64,000 bases of DNA from Lycocorax pyrrhopterus obiensis (GCA_014706295.1 JACSVZ010000015.1:60199535-60263534), one strand, 5' to 3'; numbered from the stretch's first letter, positions 25,481-39,199 are shown. Numbers and translations are program-made. Notes: a model not told the origin generated them from the sequence alone.

Positions 25481-27119
25481 TAATGTCAGGCAGAACCATA
25501 AAGTTTCAGATCAATTGTTGTCTTGCTTTCTCTGAAATTCCTGCAAGTGCTGGTTGATCACTGACAAGGAAAAAGAAAATCAACAAAGGTTAAAATATAT
25601 TGACCTTAGTGCTGGCAAAGAACAGGGGAAAGTCATGCTGGAAATCCAGTGGTTTATCCTTGGAGACTCTGCTAACGAACCAAACTGGAGATGAAGAAGA
25701 AACCAGTTTTGGCAACAGAGCTTTGGGTCTTCGGAAGCACACAAAGCTCTTCCTTGGACAGAGAGCAAACACAAAGCCTAAGCCCTGGAGAAACAACCAG
25801 GCAGCCTCAGGAAGACAAGCAAATCCAAGACTCTCCAAAAGAGTGAAATGGATTTAGCCAGGTTGAATTGGGTCATGGGGGGATTGGTTTAGGTGTGTAT
25901 CTAATCCGATTGTGCTGCATAAACACCTCAATTCGGTAAAAATGTAGAGGAAATGCAGTAAAAATTCTACAAATGTGTTTTCTACAGAAACCTATGAGTG
26001 TCCATGAGTTCCTAAGATTATGAAATATGTATCCCCAAAATGAGAGGGAGAAGTATAGCTCTGTTTATAGCCCTGCTACAGTGACTTTTCCCAGAAAATA
26101 TCTCGTATCTATCGGTTGAGTGGTGCAACTCCTCAATGAAAGGCAAACTTAGGCTACAAAGTATTGATTGTGTATCAGCTTTCACTGAGCAGCCAACAGT
26201 GTATCCATCCAGGTGGGGGTTTTAGGGGCCAGTAAGCAAAGGCATGTTTCATTTTGAGCTGGGTCAGTACCCATCAGCCCTTTTCAGTGGTGCCAGAATG
26301 CTGCTTCCGGGGAAGTGGCAGTGGAGGAGCTCACAAGCTACTTCATCATTACAGGCCACCCATCCCTGCTCTCCTGCCACCTTGGTTAAAGGGAAAACTC
26401 CACTACATGGCTGGGATTCCTGGTCTGAGAGAGATGCCAGCCGCAGGACTGCAACTCCCCTTCCCAGGAAGCAAACACGCTCCACAGTTTCATGTGGAGT
26501 CTCTGCCAGTCAAAGCATATGGGGCCATCTCAAAATCACACTCACCTGAAACACAGCACTGCTGGGAAGCCTGCTGGAAAGATTCAGGGAGTTTTGAAAG
26601 TCTCAGCAAGATTTATTTTTTTTTCCCCCTGGAATAAAAGAAATATTTTGTGGTCATTGAATCACTCTCAAGTATGCAATGTAAGTAGCTCTGTTGGAGC
26701 ACCCACACACATGGAGAAAACTCATGGTACAAAATGCCAGATGTATGATCATCTAGTTTTGGTTTTCATTGTATTCTCTCCCAGATGGTTTTATATCACA
26801 CCCCTGACCCCGATTTGAAAAGCAGCAAAACTTTAGCTATTAAAAAAAATAAATTTATTCTTTTCAAACTCTCATTTTACTGCTTGAATTGTTTTTTGTT
26901 GTGGTAGCTCCTTGTTAAAGTTCATTCTCTCCTTCCATACAATCTTTTCTTTTCCTCAGCACTTGCAGCACTGTACATTCACCCTTTTGATTCAAACACT
27001 CGTATCTCCATTATGGGCTTACAAGGATGTCCTTCCTCCCACTGCACTGGTCCTTTTCCTAAAAAGCCCTTTTAAGTGAGGGATAACTCAGAGCCTGGTC
27101 CCTCCAACACGCCTACTTC
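25481..27119. other. Intergenic DNA, no gene seen
   Basis: No recognised repeat or gene. Overlapping frames of 101-127 codons at 26,244-26,818 have no recognisable similarity. Confidence 0.5.
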
Positions 27120-27650
27120 CACAGAATCATGGAATGACTTGGGTTGGAAGAGATCTTAAAGATCATCAAATTCCAACCCCCTGCCATGGACAGGGACACC
27201 TTCCACTATCCCAGCTTGCTCCAAGCCCTGTCCAGACTGGCCTTGGACACTGCCAGGGATGGGGCAGCCACAGCTTCTCTGGGCTACCTGTGCCAGGGCC
27301 TCCCCATTCTCACAGGGAACAATTTCTTCCTCATATCCAATCTAAACCTGCTCTCTGTCAGCGTGAAAGTTCCTGTCACTGTTTCTCCTGATGAAAAGGT
27401 CCCTTCAGACACCAGTAGGTTTCTATGAGGTCTCCACACAACCTCTTCTCCAGGGTGAACTTTCTCAGCCTGTTTCCATAGGAGAAGTGTTCCAGTCCCC
27501 TTATCAACTTTGTGGCCTCCTCTGGACTGGCTGCAGCAGCTCCCTGTCCTTGCTGTGCTGGGCCCAGGGCTGGATGCAGCCCTGCAGGGGGGTCTCAGCA
27601 GAGTGAGGCAGAGGGGCAGAATCCCCCCCTCCCCTGCTGCCCTGGGGCCT
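27120..27650 (-). mobile_element. CR1 LINE, inverted fragment
   Basis: Begins ACAGAATCATGGAATGACTT and contains CCATGGACAGGGACACCTTC and CTCACAGGGAACAATTTCTT. The minus strand encodes SRFRLDMRKKLFPVRMGRPW. Confidence 0.93.
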
Positions 27651-28129
27651 TGGATGAGATATCCAGGGTTTTCCAAGGTGTAAGAGTTTAAACAGCAGAT
27701 TGTCAGCCTATCCAAATGACTGATGGCTGGGTCATTTCAGACCATTAGTGAGACACCCAAATGTCCAAGAAATCGGTGATTTTGTTTGCTTTCCTCTGGC
27801 TGCTTAAGAGTTGGTGCCTACTCTTTTCAAAGTGCCCTTTGGACCACGGACTAAGGATGACACCATGTGAAAGCACTCCCAGTCACTGCTCATTTGGCAG
27901 GGAACTGTTTCATCTGGTTGTACATCCAGGAACACACCCTTCCCAGCAGCATTCCTTCTTCCCTGGACAGCCCAGCATAACACAGGGTGGCCCCCCTCAT
28001 CCCGTAAGTCCAGCTTCTATCCAAAATACAGCATGGAAGCAACGATGGTGTGGCAGGATGGGGGTGGTACATCTTTAGATATCTCCAGGGTAAGTGAATC
28101 ATGAGGAATAGGCAGCAAGAGGTCCAGAA
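27651..28129. other. Intergenic DNA, no gene seen
   Basis: Short stretch between a CR1 copy and an older LINE remnant. Nothing was recognised in it. Confidence 0.5.
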
Positions 28130-28562
28130 AACTGTTTTCTGCCAGATAACTTTGATTAATTTGTGGATGGATTACACAATTAGTGGGTGAAGGGAATACA
28201 AGAGGATACAATGTGCTTGGATTTTACCAAAATATTTGATCCTGTGTCCTATGAAACTAACAGTGGAGAAATTAGTCCAAATTGGCTTGAGAAAAAAACA
28301 AACCAAAACAACTAACATGTGGGCAGCAAACAGGCTGGAAGAACTGAAACAAAGGGAAATGACAAAAAACAATGAATCATATTGGAAAGGCTTTGTTTGT
28401 TTCATTCCTGAGGTGTGAAAATGATCAGTGTTAGTTCCAGTGTTATTAAATTGCATTCAAGAATGGATGAATGATGTGTACATGTATGAAAGTTACAGCT
28501 GATAATAAACTGGAAATAAAGACAAACAGAAGCGGAATTAAAAAAAAAAAAAAAAAAAAAAA
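28130..28562 (+). mobile_element. Old LINE remnant with reverse-transcriptase motif and poly(A) tail
   Basis: On the + strand, 28,213-28,260 reads LDFTKIFDPVSYETN. This resembles the LINE reverse-transcriptase motif LDFxKAFDxVSH, in which the Asp is a catalytic metal ligand. The stretch ends in A23 (28,540-28,562), preceded by AATAAA at 28,504 and 28,515, as in a retroposed transcript. Whether the RT piece and the A-tail belong to one insertion is uncertain; the A-tail could mark a separate retrocopy. Confidence 0.5.
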
Positions 28563-28724
28563 GGCAGAGGTATTTGTGAGTTTCTGCCAAGACCTGGAAA
28601 AGAAAGGGTGGGAGAAGAATCAGGTGGGGATCTGGACTAGAGCAGCAAAACTGAGGAGGACAAGGGTCGGGAAGTGGTGAGTTAAAAGCAGACCTCATCC
28701 CAGAGGTGCAATCCAGTAAAATCC

Positions 28725-28820
28725 CTGGGCAGGTGCTTGACTTTGGGCATGCGAAATGTTACTGAGTCACTGAGAACAAAACTAAGCCTGCTAAAAGCTG
28801 TGCTGAACTGAGACCAAGCT
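28725..28820. repeat. Possible relic of an old palindromic repeat
   Basis: GGTGCTTGACTTTGGGCATG, then AAAAGCTGTGCTGAACTGAG, follow the pattern GTGCTTAACTTTAAGCATGTG ... AAGTGCTTTGCTGAATC found in ancient amniote palindromic repeats. It is heavily diverged. Confidence 0.4.
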
Positions 28821-29452
28821 CAGCACCTTGACTGAGATCCTCTATTCCCCACATCTTTCCACAACTTTCCCCCACGATGCATCTTTGATCTACTTAGGAC
28901 TCATGGATGCTCCAAGGGCTCTTAAGGAAACATATCCAGCAGCTGTGTGTGGATTCCACTCACACAAAAGGATTTTGGAAGCCCAAATTCAGCCCAGCTT
29001 CAAGCAGAGAGGAGACCGAAAATTCCACACTTCTCCACAGACAAAAATTTCATCAGCAATGGTAAAGATCTTCAGAACAGTCCTGAGGATTTAGTTCATG
29101 CTCAGATTTTCTTTGAGGAAAGGGTCACACAAATTCTATATAAAGTCTCATTGGAAGAGTTTTTTTCAAAGAGAAAAATGACACTATTTTATTTTAAAAA
29201 TGAGACTGGGCCTTTTCCTGAGTTTTCCTATACGGGATCTCAGAGAAACTGAAACCAGGTAACGAAAGAACTCAACATTTTAAAGGATTGCTATTTTCTA
29301 ATGAAAACTGTCTGATCTGTCCTTCTCTCCTCGTATTCACCCTTTTATCTTTGTGATAACAAATACTAATATGATGTTACTGATATGATTGTCTACATGC
29401 CTGGTGCAAGAAAGTTTCATTTTTTATTCTTGCCAGCAATTCCCATGCTACC

Positions 29453-29500
29453 TGGTTGAACTTTGATGATCCTTGTGGGTCCTTTCTAGCTCAGTGCATA
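29453..29500 (+). mobile_element. CR1 LINE, minimal 3' end
   Basis: TTGAACTTTGATGATCCTTG and GGGTCCTTTCTAGCTCAG match the last part of CR1 only. Confidence 0.65.
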
Positions 29501-29647
29501 CTGTTCCTACTGCTCTCCAAGAGACTTGCAAACAGCCTTTCCCTTTCCACCTCATCAGAAACTTCCCCTCCAGCTCTGCTTGGCACTGAAAACTCTTTAT
29601 TTGTCACTTTTTTCTGAATATTTCTGCTGGGTCAATTCTTTGTGAGA

Positions 29648-29724
29648 AAAATAAACCAACAAAACACCACAAAACAACAAACAAAACAAACCAACCAACC
29701 AACCAACCAAAACCAACAAACCAG
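29648..29724 (+). repeat. A/C-rich low-complexity tract with (CCAA)5
   Basis: The tract is almost free of G and T and contains five CCAA units at 29,691-29,710. Confidence 0.9.
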
Positions 29725-32700
29725 AAAGTTTGTAAGTTGTTTGATGAAGAACCACTTTCAAGGAATAACAGTGAAGTAAAACTCCCTGTTAGTGCAGGAG
29801 CAGACCATCTCAGCAAAATCGTTGATCACTTTCCCATGACACAGTTCTCCCATGCCTTTTTTGTGAGGGTTTCATGAAGGTTTTTCTCATGGAGAGCCGA
29901 AAAATCTTCCGAGATCTTATGGGTTGCTGGAAATAAATGGTGGATGAACCCCTCTGAGCTCAGCATCTGTGCTCAGCAGCCTGTGATTTGCAAAGGACTT
30001 ACCTTGGGGAGGAAGGTGATCCCTTCTAATCCCATGCTAGTTTTTAGAGCGAAATTTTTGTTTCTCTTGTTTACAAAGTACTGTCCCCATTAATAAGTTT
30101 TTATAGATAGTAACAATTCCCCAGCGCAAAATATTAAGTCACTGTGTGAGCAATCCCTCCAAGACACATTGTTTTCTTTAAGTCTTTAGCTAAAAGCCTT
30201 TATAGCAGTTGGGTTGTCTCTGATACATGTTCCTTCACCTCAGCTCCTGGGTTTGCTCAGATTACTGCCAGATTTCTTAATTCCCCCTTGTGCCAGCTGA
30301 GATGGTGCAGTATCTCTGGGCCAGTACCACGCTGCAGCCTGTCAAAATGTGATGGGAGATGGCCCTGAAGCCTCCCTGACTTAAACTGCAGCTGTCATTT
30401 TCCATCAGCCCCCACTGCTGGAGCTTAGCTCCTGCTGGCACAGCACCCTAGGCACAGTTTAAACCCTGCTTTTCCCTGCAGGTCTCCACTTTTCACACAA
30501 CTGACACATTTTACTCTCTCCCCCTTCTCTCCCCCCAAAAAAGCTTCCTCTTGTTCCTCTGACTTTTCTTCTCTGGCCCTGTTCCTTCTGTGCCTGAGGT
30601 CCCATATGCTTCCTTCCCCTCACTCACACTCCATCCATGCTTCCACCACAGTATTAAGCCATAATCAATAGGAATAGAAAACAAAAAGCTTCTAAGGAAC
30701 CCCTTCCTCCATTCTCAGGGTCAGATGAAGCATATTTGCAATAAGGTAGGGGGAGCAACATGTCCCCAGCATGAGACCCCGCTCTCAGGATGACACTTCA
30801 TCCACACTGCCTGGAGAGCTCTGTCCCTGTGGGGCTGGAAGCCACAGTCCAGGCTCCCATTGTGTGCCTGGCCACACAGGCAGCAGGACAATGAGGGGCA
30901 GCAGGTGGGGCTGCAGTGGAGGGCAGGGAGCCCAGGGAAGAAATGAGCTGGGACCATCCAGCATGCTGAGCAGCAATCACAGGACACTGGGGGCATTGCC
31001 ACTGCCAAGTCTCTGTGGGGGCCGAGGGAGACAAGAGCAGCATGGAAGGGTCTGTGGGATGGTGAAGAGGCTCAGCACCTTCCTGTGCAAAGACTAGGAC
31101 AGGGAAAAGTGCACATTTGTTGGAAAGTGCCGAAAGTGGACCAGTTGTATCCCAAATACCACTTACCCCTTCACGTTTCTTTTCCTCAACCCACTCAGTT
31201 ACAGGTGCTGATCTCACTGACGGGATGAAGACAAGGAATGACTTTTCCAGAGCAGAAGCTGGCACTCTGGCTTTGTGGCAATTCATACAAGAGCTAACTC
31301 AGCCAGACTATTGCATTTTTACTAGCTGACCACAGGATAAACCTTCCACAAGTCTGACTCTCCTCCACAAGGCCATAGTGCCCACAGGCCTACCCCAACA
31401 AAGCAGTGTGTCTGGGCAGGCTGACATTTACCCAGGGCAGGCTGCACTGTCTAAAGCTGTTAAAAATCATGTCATGCTTTCACTCTGCCCTTTCACCACC
31501 TGTAGGAGGGAGAATGCCATGGAAGCCTTCACATATTTCACCACAGGTGTGTAACACTGGGGCTGCCCTAAGAGAAGTGGAGATGAGCCTGGATCTCCTT
31601 GCTGGCACATGGACAGTGTTTCCTCAGGTGTCTGTGCCCAAACACAAATCAATGGCCCAATCTTTTAACCTTGCAATGCTGCACCTAAGATAAGAGACAG
31701 ATGAAGCAAAGTGGGAAAACAATTGGACACAGCTGAGCCAGTTCAGCCCAAGGATACACCTAGCCCTGTATTTTGTCTCCAGTTATTCTCAAATTTCCTT
31801 TATTGCTTTCTTTTTGTGTTCCAGCGTCAGGCCTGGGTTTGGTGCTCCCCCTGCCTCTCCCCATGCTCACCCCAGAGCCCACCCCTGGCAGTGTCCCAAG
31901 CAGCTGTGACACAGGGAGCAGAGCTGGCCATAAACCTTCTACCCTCCCTTGTCCATCTGTCTGTATTTGCCTCCCCCATTCTGAGCCCACACTCCACACA
32001 CAAATGTCCATGCTGGCAAAGCCCCTTGGCAGAGGGGGCAAAGGGTGGCCAGCTCTGTGCCAAAGCCATTGCTGAACACCCTGGCCTCTCCTTTTCCTCC
32101 TCAAAAAAGCCTCCTGTACTTTGCTTGGGGTGAGATGGCCAGAGAATTCCCCGTGGTGCCCTTTCCCATTGCACTAGGATCTGTCTCTGTGTGCCCCTTG
32201 TGTCCCCCTTGTCCCCCTGTGTGCAAGAGTGGACACTGCATGGTGGCAGCCAAATGGGTCAGTTGCTGCTGATTTGCAAATGGTTTTTTTCATATAAGTG
32301 GAATAATTACTTCAAGAATGGAAAAAGAAGCTAAGGACACAGGAAAAACAAACAAATAAAGCTGCTGTCCCCAGGGTCCTCAGGCAGAACCCAAAGGAAA
32401 CGTGAGAGAGCTGCAGGAACAGGACAAATGTACATTCAACTTCCCCACACACGATCCCGTTCCCATCCCCTCGGGACACAATGGCAGCCACTGTGCCTGG
32501 CTGGGCCCAGCAGCTGAGCAGCTGGCAAAGTGCACAGAGTCCAATCTCAGAGCAGGGCTGAGATGGACATCCATGCAGAGAAGTGTATCTGCTTCCCTTG
32601 GAGGCAGAGGGAAGCTCTGGGATTTGCACATGCCCCATCTGGAACTCCGGGGAAAGGCCCGATCCTCCCTGAAGCTCTAAAAACAGGGGCTCTCCTCAGA

Positions 32701-35209
32701 AGGCCACGTCCAAGTCAAACTGCAGATAGAAAGGCAAGCATTAGGCTGGGAGATAGCACTTCCCTTTCTGTCACATGAAAGATGAGTCCATTAGGGAACA
32801 TCCTCTCTGGAGCCTGTAGGGAAAAGCTTGGAGGCTCACAGATAAAACAGCTTGAGTTATGTCTTCCTTGGCTTTCAGTGAGGACAAGTACAAGGATTTC
32901 CATTGTCCGCATCGTTAGCAACATTGCATCGTCCAAAAGACCTTGTTCATTTATCAGCTTCCTTAAAAATCTTTTGTTCACAAGCCTGCTTGTGTGTGAA
33001 CACAGAAAAAAAATCCAGCTCTATCTAGTATCAGCCTGCAGCTGTTCACTGACAGAAGGACTCAAAAGCTACGGATATGAACATGGGAAAATCCACCCAA
33101 AGCAGAAGGAAGACACAGTAAGCAACAGCTGCATGACAAGAATATGCTGTTTCTGTGGTGTGAGGGGGGAAAAAAGCTACAGTTACAGTAAGCATCAGAA
33201 AGTTGTCAGCAAACATTATAATTACTATTCAGCTCTGAAGATACACCAAATTACTTCCACTTCTAACTTTCTCTGGGTATCTGAGGCTTTTCTCGACATA
33301 TGCTCTGATTCCTAGCAGAGTTTGGAAATTCCAAGCCATCTTTGAACCATCTTCTAAGTGCTGGAGTGAGCAGATATCAATGTGTCCCTGACTTTCACAG
33401 GAAAAAGGACAAAATGAAAAAAAAAAAACCCAAACTTCTGTCCCCCAAACCTGCTGAGTCCTCTCAAAACCCTACATAAAATATTTTGATTATTCATAAC
33501 AGGGTTGTGTGTGGGACACGGCAGATGGTTTTTATGCTGCTTTAAACCAAATAACCCAGGATCAGGAGTTTTCTAAGTGTGCTCTCAGGACACAGCTCCT
33601 CCCTTGAGTCCTCCTTCCTGAGACCCCACAGCCAGAAACAGAGATTAGTACCGGCTTTCCCAGCTCTCCAGGAGTTCCAACTCATATTTCTGTTTGCATC
33701 CCACTCTTGCAGGCCCTCTACTTTATAATTTACCACCTCAGGGATAAATAACTATTAAAATACACAGCAGAGCAATTGTGTAATGTTTGTAAAAATAACC
33801 ACGCTTTACTTGAGATGTGCAAGAAAATCTATAGAGCCAAATAATGCAACAGCAGAGCCTATCTGCATTTCCCTGCTTCTGGTTCTTCACTGTCCTTTAT
33901 CAGCCCCTTTCCAAATCCTTTTAGGACAACCTTCTTTCATTCCTGGACATCACAGCAAATTGAAGCCTTCCTTCTGTAGCTCCCCTTCACAGGTACTTGA
34001 CACATTAAAACGGATTCTCTTCTGCAGAGGTGTTCCCTTCTTGATTTTTTTACCTTCCCAAGCTTTCTTTGCAAATGGCTTCTTAGCCCTGCTTCTAAGG
34101 GAATGCTTGTCCCTCAATTCCCAGAGAATCTTCGTAACCTGACCTTCTCCAGGATGGAGCAATTCCTTTGTTATCTGAAGATAACAAGCCCATTCAGGTG
34201 CCAACAGTCTCTAATAGTCCATCTATTCATAGACAGAGAAACCAGTTCCCCTCCCTTCTTTCCAGTGCAACATTTGTGAGATAGGGGCACAAGAGAAGGT
34301 GGTGCTAGAACACAAGTGTGGAAACCATCTGTAAAACGAAGCTTCCTCTCTGATGAGGGAGGTGTTTCTGTCCGGGAACAGCTGTGACACTGGAAAGGCA
34401 GTGCCACTCCACAATGTGCTGTGGAGCTCATGTAAGACATTGCTCTACAGCACAGAGCCTCAGATATTTGTAAAGCAGAAATGGTGCTTTCCTGACCTGC
34501 GGGAAGGTTCCCTTCTGAGGATGGTGATTGGCATCAATGAGCCTTCTAAATAAAAATTTGAAACCCAAAAAAGAAACAGTCCATGTCTGGGCATGAGAAC
34601 CCACTCAGGCAAAAGGACCCCTAGCCCAGCCAGCAGACAGTACCTCAGGAACAGCTGAAGGACAGCATGAGGAGCTACCAACATCATCCCAGGAACCTGC
34701 TTCAAGGGGTTATTGCCATGTGAGGGTGAGGTGAAAGCCCAGGTGAGAGTTTCAGCACACAGAGAAATGAGACAACAGCGCAGCAGTTTTGCTTGGGGTA
34801 CAGATTTGCACCACCAGGGATGAGGAAGGACCAAGAACGGAGCTGAAGGAGGAGACAGTGGCGGAGATCTGGAGGTTTCAATGAAGGAGAGCAGTGTGGG
34901 ACATGTTACTGATTTTTTTAGTTACTAAGGCAGTTTCCATTCACCTGTAAAAGCCACACTACAGATCCTGCATGCTACATCCTGAGTTATGTATATGGAA
35001 TTATGCCAGTGGCCAGCAAGCACCCACCACTGCTTCCTTCTGCTTTTCAGATACTCAGAAGACTTCAAGGGGATGGACAAGAATTGCAGCCAGGCAAACT
35101 CTGACCAGGCACAAGGATTTTTAACAAAGAAGCAGAAGTTCTTAACCCTTCTTAACAAAGGTTCTTTACAAGGTTCTTCCACCTGATGCTGGTGCAGCAC
35201 TGAGGCATT
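29725..35209. other. Intergenic DNA, no gene supported
   Basis: A 5.5-kb stretch without recognised repeats. The longest frame (177 codons, + strand, 32,782-33,315) lacks a recognisable domain. Frames at 31,711-32,174 overlap on both strands in GC-richer DNA. I see no exon with convincing splice sites. Confidence 0.5.
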
Positions 35210-35345
35210 ACCCAGCGAGACTGTGGGATCCTCTTCCTTGGATATTTTGGCTGCACAAGGCCCTGAGCAACCCAATCCAGCTTGGAAGGTGGCCCTGCTG
35301 TGAGCAGTGGACTGGACTGGGTGTCTTCCAACCTAACTCTTTATA
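35210..35345 (+). mobile_element. CR1 LINE, diverged 3' end
   Basis: CACAAGGCCCTGAGCAACCC, GTGGACTGGACTGGGTGTCT and TTCCAACCTAACTCTTTA match a diverged CR1 tail on the + strand. Confidence 0.7.
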
Positions 35346-38300
35346 GGAGCAATGTTTCCCTCAGACCTGTGTATATTTACATGCAGTAAAACATCTGGAA
35401 GGCAGCATAAGGTCATGCATAGGAAGTTGTGTCTGTCTGTTAACTCCAGCTCCAGATTCAGGGAAAACACCAGTGGAGCAAGAAGGTTTCTTAGCTGAGA
35501 GTAAAAAGCCAAGTGCTGCCAAGGTGAGGTAGCAGAGCTGCAGAGAGTGGAGGGCATTTCCTCGGACACCCCTGGAGAGATGCAGCCCTTGAGAAATCGC
35601 TCACCATTGCTCAACTGCAGCTGAAGTGTTCTGCCCCTGTGGAGTGATCGAGGAGCTTTGGGAGCTCTCCAGGGGCAGCAGCAGTGGATTTCACAGACAC
35701 CTGTGAGAATTTCTTTCCACTTCACCGGGAGGGCAGCTATCACTTCACCAGCCTTCCTGTCTCTGCCCAAACGACCTTCTCACCCACATCAGGAGCTTTG
35801 CCCAGACCAAACAAGAACCTCCTCAGACTTTGGATGGAACTCAGATAAAGCAGACATGACTTTGATCATGCCTAGCAAGACACCTCAGACAGCCAAAACC
35901 TGCCTGCATGCAAATGCTGGGAGCTGAGATCTGAAATAGCTGAGGGCTAAGCTTGGAAAAAAGATGTTTGTCACCCCCCCCGCACAGAGGGAAGGTCCCT
36001 GAGCTCCTGTTTGCCCATCACTCAAATGCCCAACAAAGCCTCACCACAGGCAGCAGTGCTGAGCAGAACGATTTGGGGAAGCCAGGGACGCTGAGGAGCT
36101 CATGGGTGACAGGGTTTTCTCACTGCCCACACTGTCTGAATTCTCAATAAAGCTATTTATTCGAAAGCCATGTGGCACCTGGCCAGTGACTGAAGGCTCT
36201 GGCTGTAAGTGCCACTGAGAGAAGGGGCAACACCTTTCAAAATGCTTCAATCTGACCACTATAAAATGCATGGTTTTGGAGCACACTGGTGCTGGAACAC
36301 TCCATTATAGGATTAAAATGCTGCATTCCCAAAAGAGAAGGAGAGAAAAAAGAAACAAAGGATAGCACTGCATTCAGGTGGTCATTAATACTATATGCAA
36401 TGTAATATTTTAAAAGCAATTAATTTTCCCAGGTGTAGGTGTAATCGACACAGAGCTGAACAGTAAAATAACCTGACAGTTTATCCATGGGAACAGCTTT
36501 TAATTCAGCAGTTTTGGAAGAGAAAATTAACAAGTAAAATAATTTACCTCAGCAGAGAGAATTTATTTAAAGAGTTCTATTTTGTGATACTATTATTTTG
36601 TGATACTACTAAAAAACAATTATTGAGAGAATTTATTTACACAGTTCCATTTTGTGATACTATTGTTTTGAGGCTTTTATGTGTTTGTCTCTTTGTCAGG
36701 CAATAAAAGTTTATTCTGTTTGTTTGTCTGATCATGTTAAGAAGACAAAAGTCAACAGATCTAGAGATCGTCTCTGGAATGCAAAGGGGACATCCAAAAT
36801 ACTGGTTGAGAGCCTAATATTTCTTCATGGACAATTTTTGCTGCTTTCATAGAGGTAACAAGACAAGCCGTTCTTTCCCTTTAAAAATCCACCTGTTTTC
36901 AGAATTTGTATGTGCTGTACACATTTGCACACGAGAGGTCCAGCTTATCCCCATCCCACAGTCATTCACATGGCTTCCAAACCAAAATCCCGCCCTGATG
37001 AAGCTCCATATAAAATGTCTCACTCTTTGCCAGACAATACATGCCTCACATGTTTCAGCAAACTGTTCCGTGCGGGAACCTGTGGCAAGATAATTCTCTC
37101 ACTGCAGATTGACAGAATCAATGCACCTACCTTTCAAATACAGCTGCTCTCCTGGAGTAAATACCATGATTATTTAGCAGTTCATAGCACTGTTAAGACA
37201 ACTAAGATATGCTCTTCCCAAATCCCCATAAAAGGAGCAATTTCCTCTTAACATCTTCTTTTCCTGTTCCCTGATTGTACAGACCTGGGTGTGCTACACA
37301 TGTGTATGAAATATAAAATCTTTGCCTCAGTGTGGACAGAAAGCAAATAAAATGGAATCGAAGCTCCACATTTGTTTTAGTTAGAGCAGAACCACCTGAG
37401 AGACCACAGAGAAAAGTCTGAGCATTGCTTTTGAAGGAAGGAAGGAAGCTATGTCATAGCAAGATGCTCTAAAAATTGGAGCTCAGCTGAAGGTTTAGGA
37501 ACAGAAAGTCTTTTACTGATCTCTCCTAACAGTCTGAAAAGAAAAAAAACTTGTGCGTTTAATGTTGAAGCCACTCTTGAACTAAGGACTGGTACAAACA
37601 TGCCAGCAGGTAGGGAATGCAAGAGGTTAACAGCAAAGCTGTTTTAAGCAGAAAAGGAAGCTGATTCATAGGCAGTGAGGAGAAAAGGAAAAAAAGGGGG
37701 GGGGGGGAATTGTCACCTTCAGATTCTATCATATTATTAATGATGAAATAGACATCAGTGGTTCATACCTGTAATTTATCAGAACCGTGCTTGCTCTTTC
37801 AAATATCTGCTCCAAAAGCAAAAAAAAAAAACAAACCCAAAAAAACAAACCCCAAACCCAAGAAAAGAATGACGGCGTTTCTGTGCAGTTCTGCATGCCA
37901 GGGTAAAAAATGTCACTTTCCATTGACTTCCTGGCGCGTGGGAGGCACCTGTTCCCTGTTCCTTGTTCGAGAAAACGAACACAGCCTTATCACCCTGCCC
38001 CCCCAGGAGAGGAGCGCGGCGGCTGCAAAGGACGCGGTACCCCAGATAAGGCAGTAATGTCAACCTGGGAATTCTTTGGGCTAAATGTGATGAATTTATC
38101 GAGTCTTCCAGCATAAAACATCAGTCCCAGGTACATGACCAGCTTTTTTTTTTACTTCTTTCCCATCTCACCTAACAAAGAAATCTGACTGGAGTCGTGC
38201 ACTCTTTGCACAAACACAGTTTCTAATTACTGCTCTGAAAAAGCTTAAACTAAGGAATGAGAAAGGTTAAAGAAGAAACTTTGCACAAAACAGAAAGGAG

Positions 38301-39199
38301 GAATTAATTAAAAATATGTTAATCAATCACAGAATCCATTAGTTAATGCTGTTAACTATTGAGCCTGCATAAAATCACCCTTTAAATGTAAGAATAGTTT
38401 TGTCACAGGGTATGTTTCACCTGCTCAGTACTTACGTTGTTGGATATGGCTGTTAATCATAAAGCTGCCACCACACAGTTATTTAGAGTTGAAAACTACC
38501 TGAACAATTAAAATACTCCTTGAAAATACATGGATGATACGCAGCGGATCCTGTGCTATTCAAATCCTTTCCTAGTCTTTAATCAAAAACAAGAGGAAAT
38601 AAAAGATATTTTTATCATGTTTTTCCTGTTGAATTCACAGCATGGAATTATGCAATATACCTTTGAATGGCTAAAAACCAGACATATTTTAAAAACTCCA
38701 AACCACCAAGATAGACTGTTTCCAGTGACTGAAGCCGGAATAATTTTATTTCAAATCTATTGCACATTTTATTATTCATGGTGTTTGTTTGCTTTCGGGG
38801 CTTTCCTCAGCTTGGACAGTGGAAACACGTTCATCCGATTCTTTTTTGGCTTCCAGTCGGTTTCACTTTCAGATTCTCATGTTTCACACTCCAGCCTTCA
38901 GGTTTCAAGCACTGCAAAGGAATACTTACTCCATTTAAACAAACAAAAACCCCGCGGCGGCCGGGCGCTCTCACACCGTGTCTACTGCTCTGCAAAGCTT
39001 GAGCCCATCCTGTCCCCGAAGCATCTCCCTGATGGTTCTCTGGGATTTGCTGGGAAAAGAAATTAAATAAATAGGAGTGATGACGAATTTAGGATTTATT
39101 AAAAAACCCGAAGAGTTTTGCAGCGCTCTCCAGCAGAGCACAATAAAATATCATTACAGATTATCGATTACACGATAACTTCGCGTCGAGTTCGTGATG
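35346..39199. other. Upstream flank of the CCND2 CpG island, no gene seen
   Basis: CR1-free DNA, AT-rich from 36.3 to 39.1 kb. It contains a 70-bp-offset tandem duplication (36,555-36,670), a G12 run (37,696-37,707) and A-rich runs near 37,820. A 178-codon frame at 38,530-39,066 has no recognisable domain. The region is a plausible place for distal promoter elements. Confidence 0.5.
36555..36670 (+). repeat. Imperfect tandem duplication, 70-bp period
   Basis: GAGAGAATTTATTTAAAGAG starts copy one (36,555-36,600) and GAGAGAATTTATTTACACAG starts copy two (36,625-36,670). Both continue with TTTTGTGATACTATT. The spacer repeats TTTTGTGATACTA once more. Confidence 0.9.

Noticed and set aside
32782..33315. 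A 177-codon + strand frame
   Set aside because: No domain, no splice or promoter context; length compatible with chance.
38530..39066. A 178-codon + strand frame in AT-rich DNA
   Set aside because: No recognisable domain. With many thousands of stop-to-stop frames in 64 kb, about one of this length is expected by chance.
1..39199. Neighbouring genes such as PARP11, or an antisense CCND2 transcript
   Set aside because: No exon of a known neighbour was recognised, and an antisense RNA cannot be supported from sequence alone.
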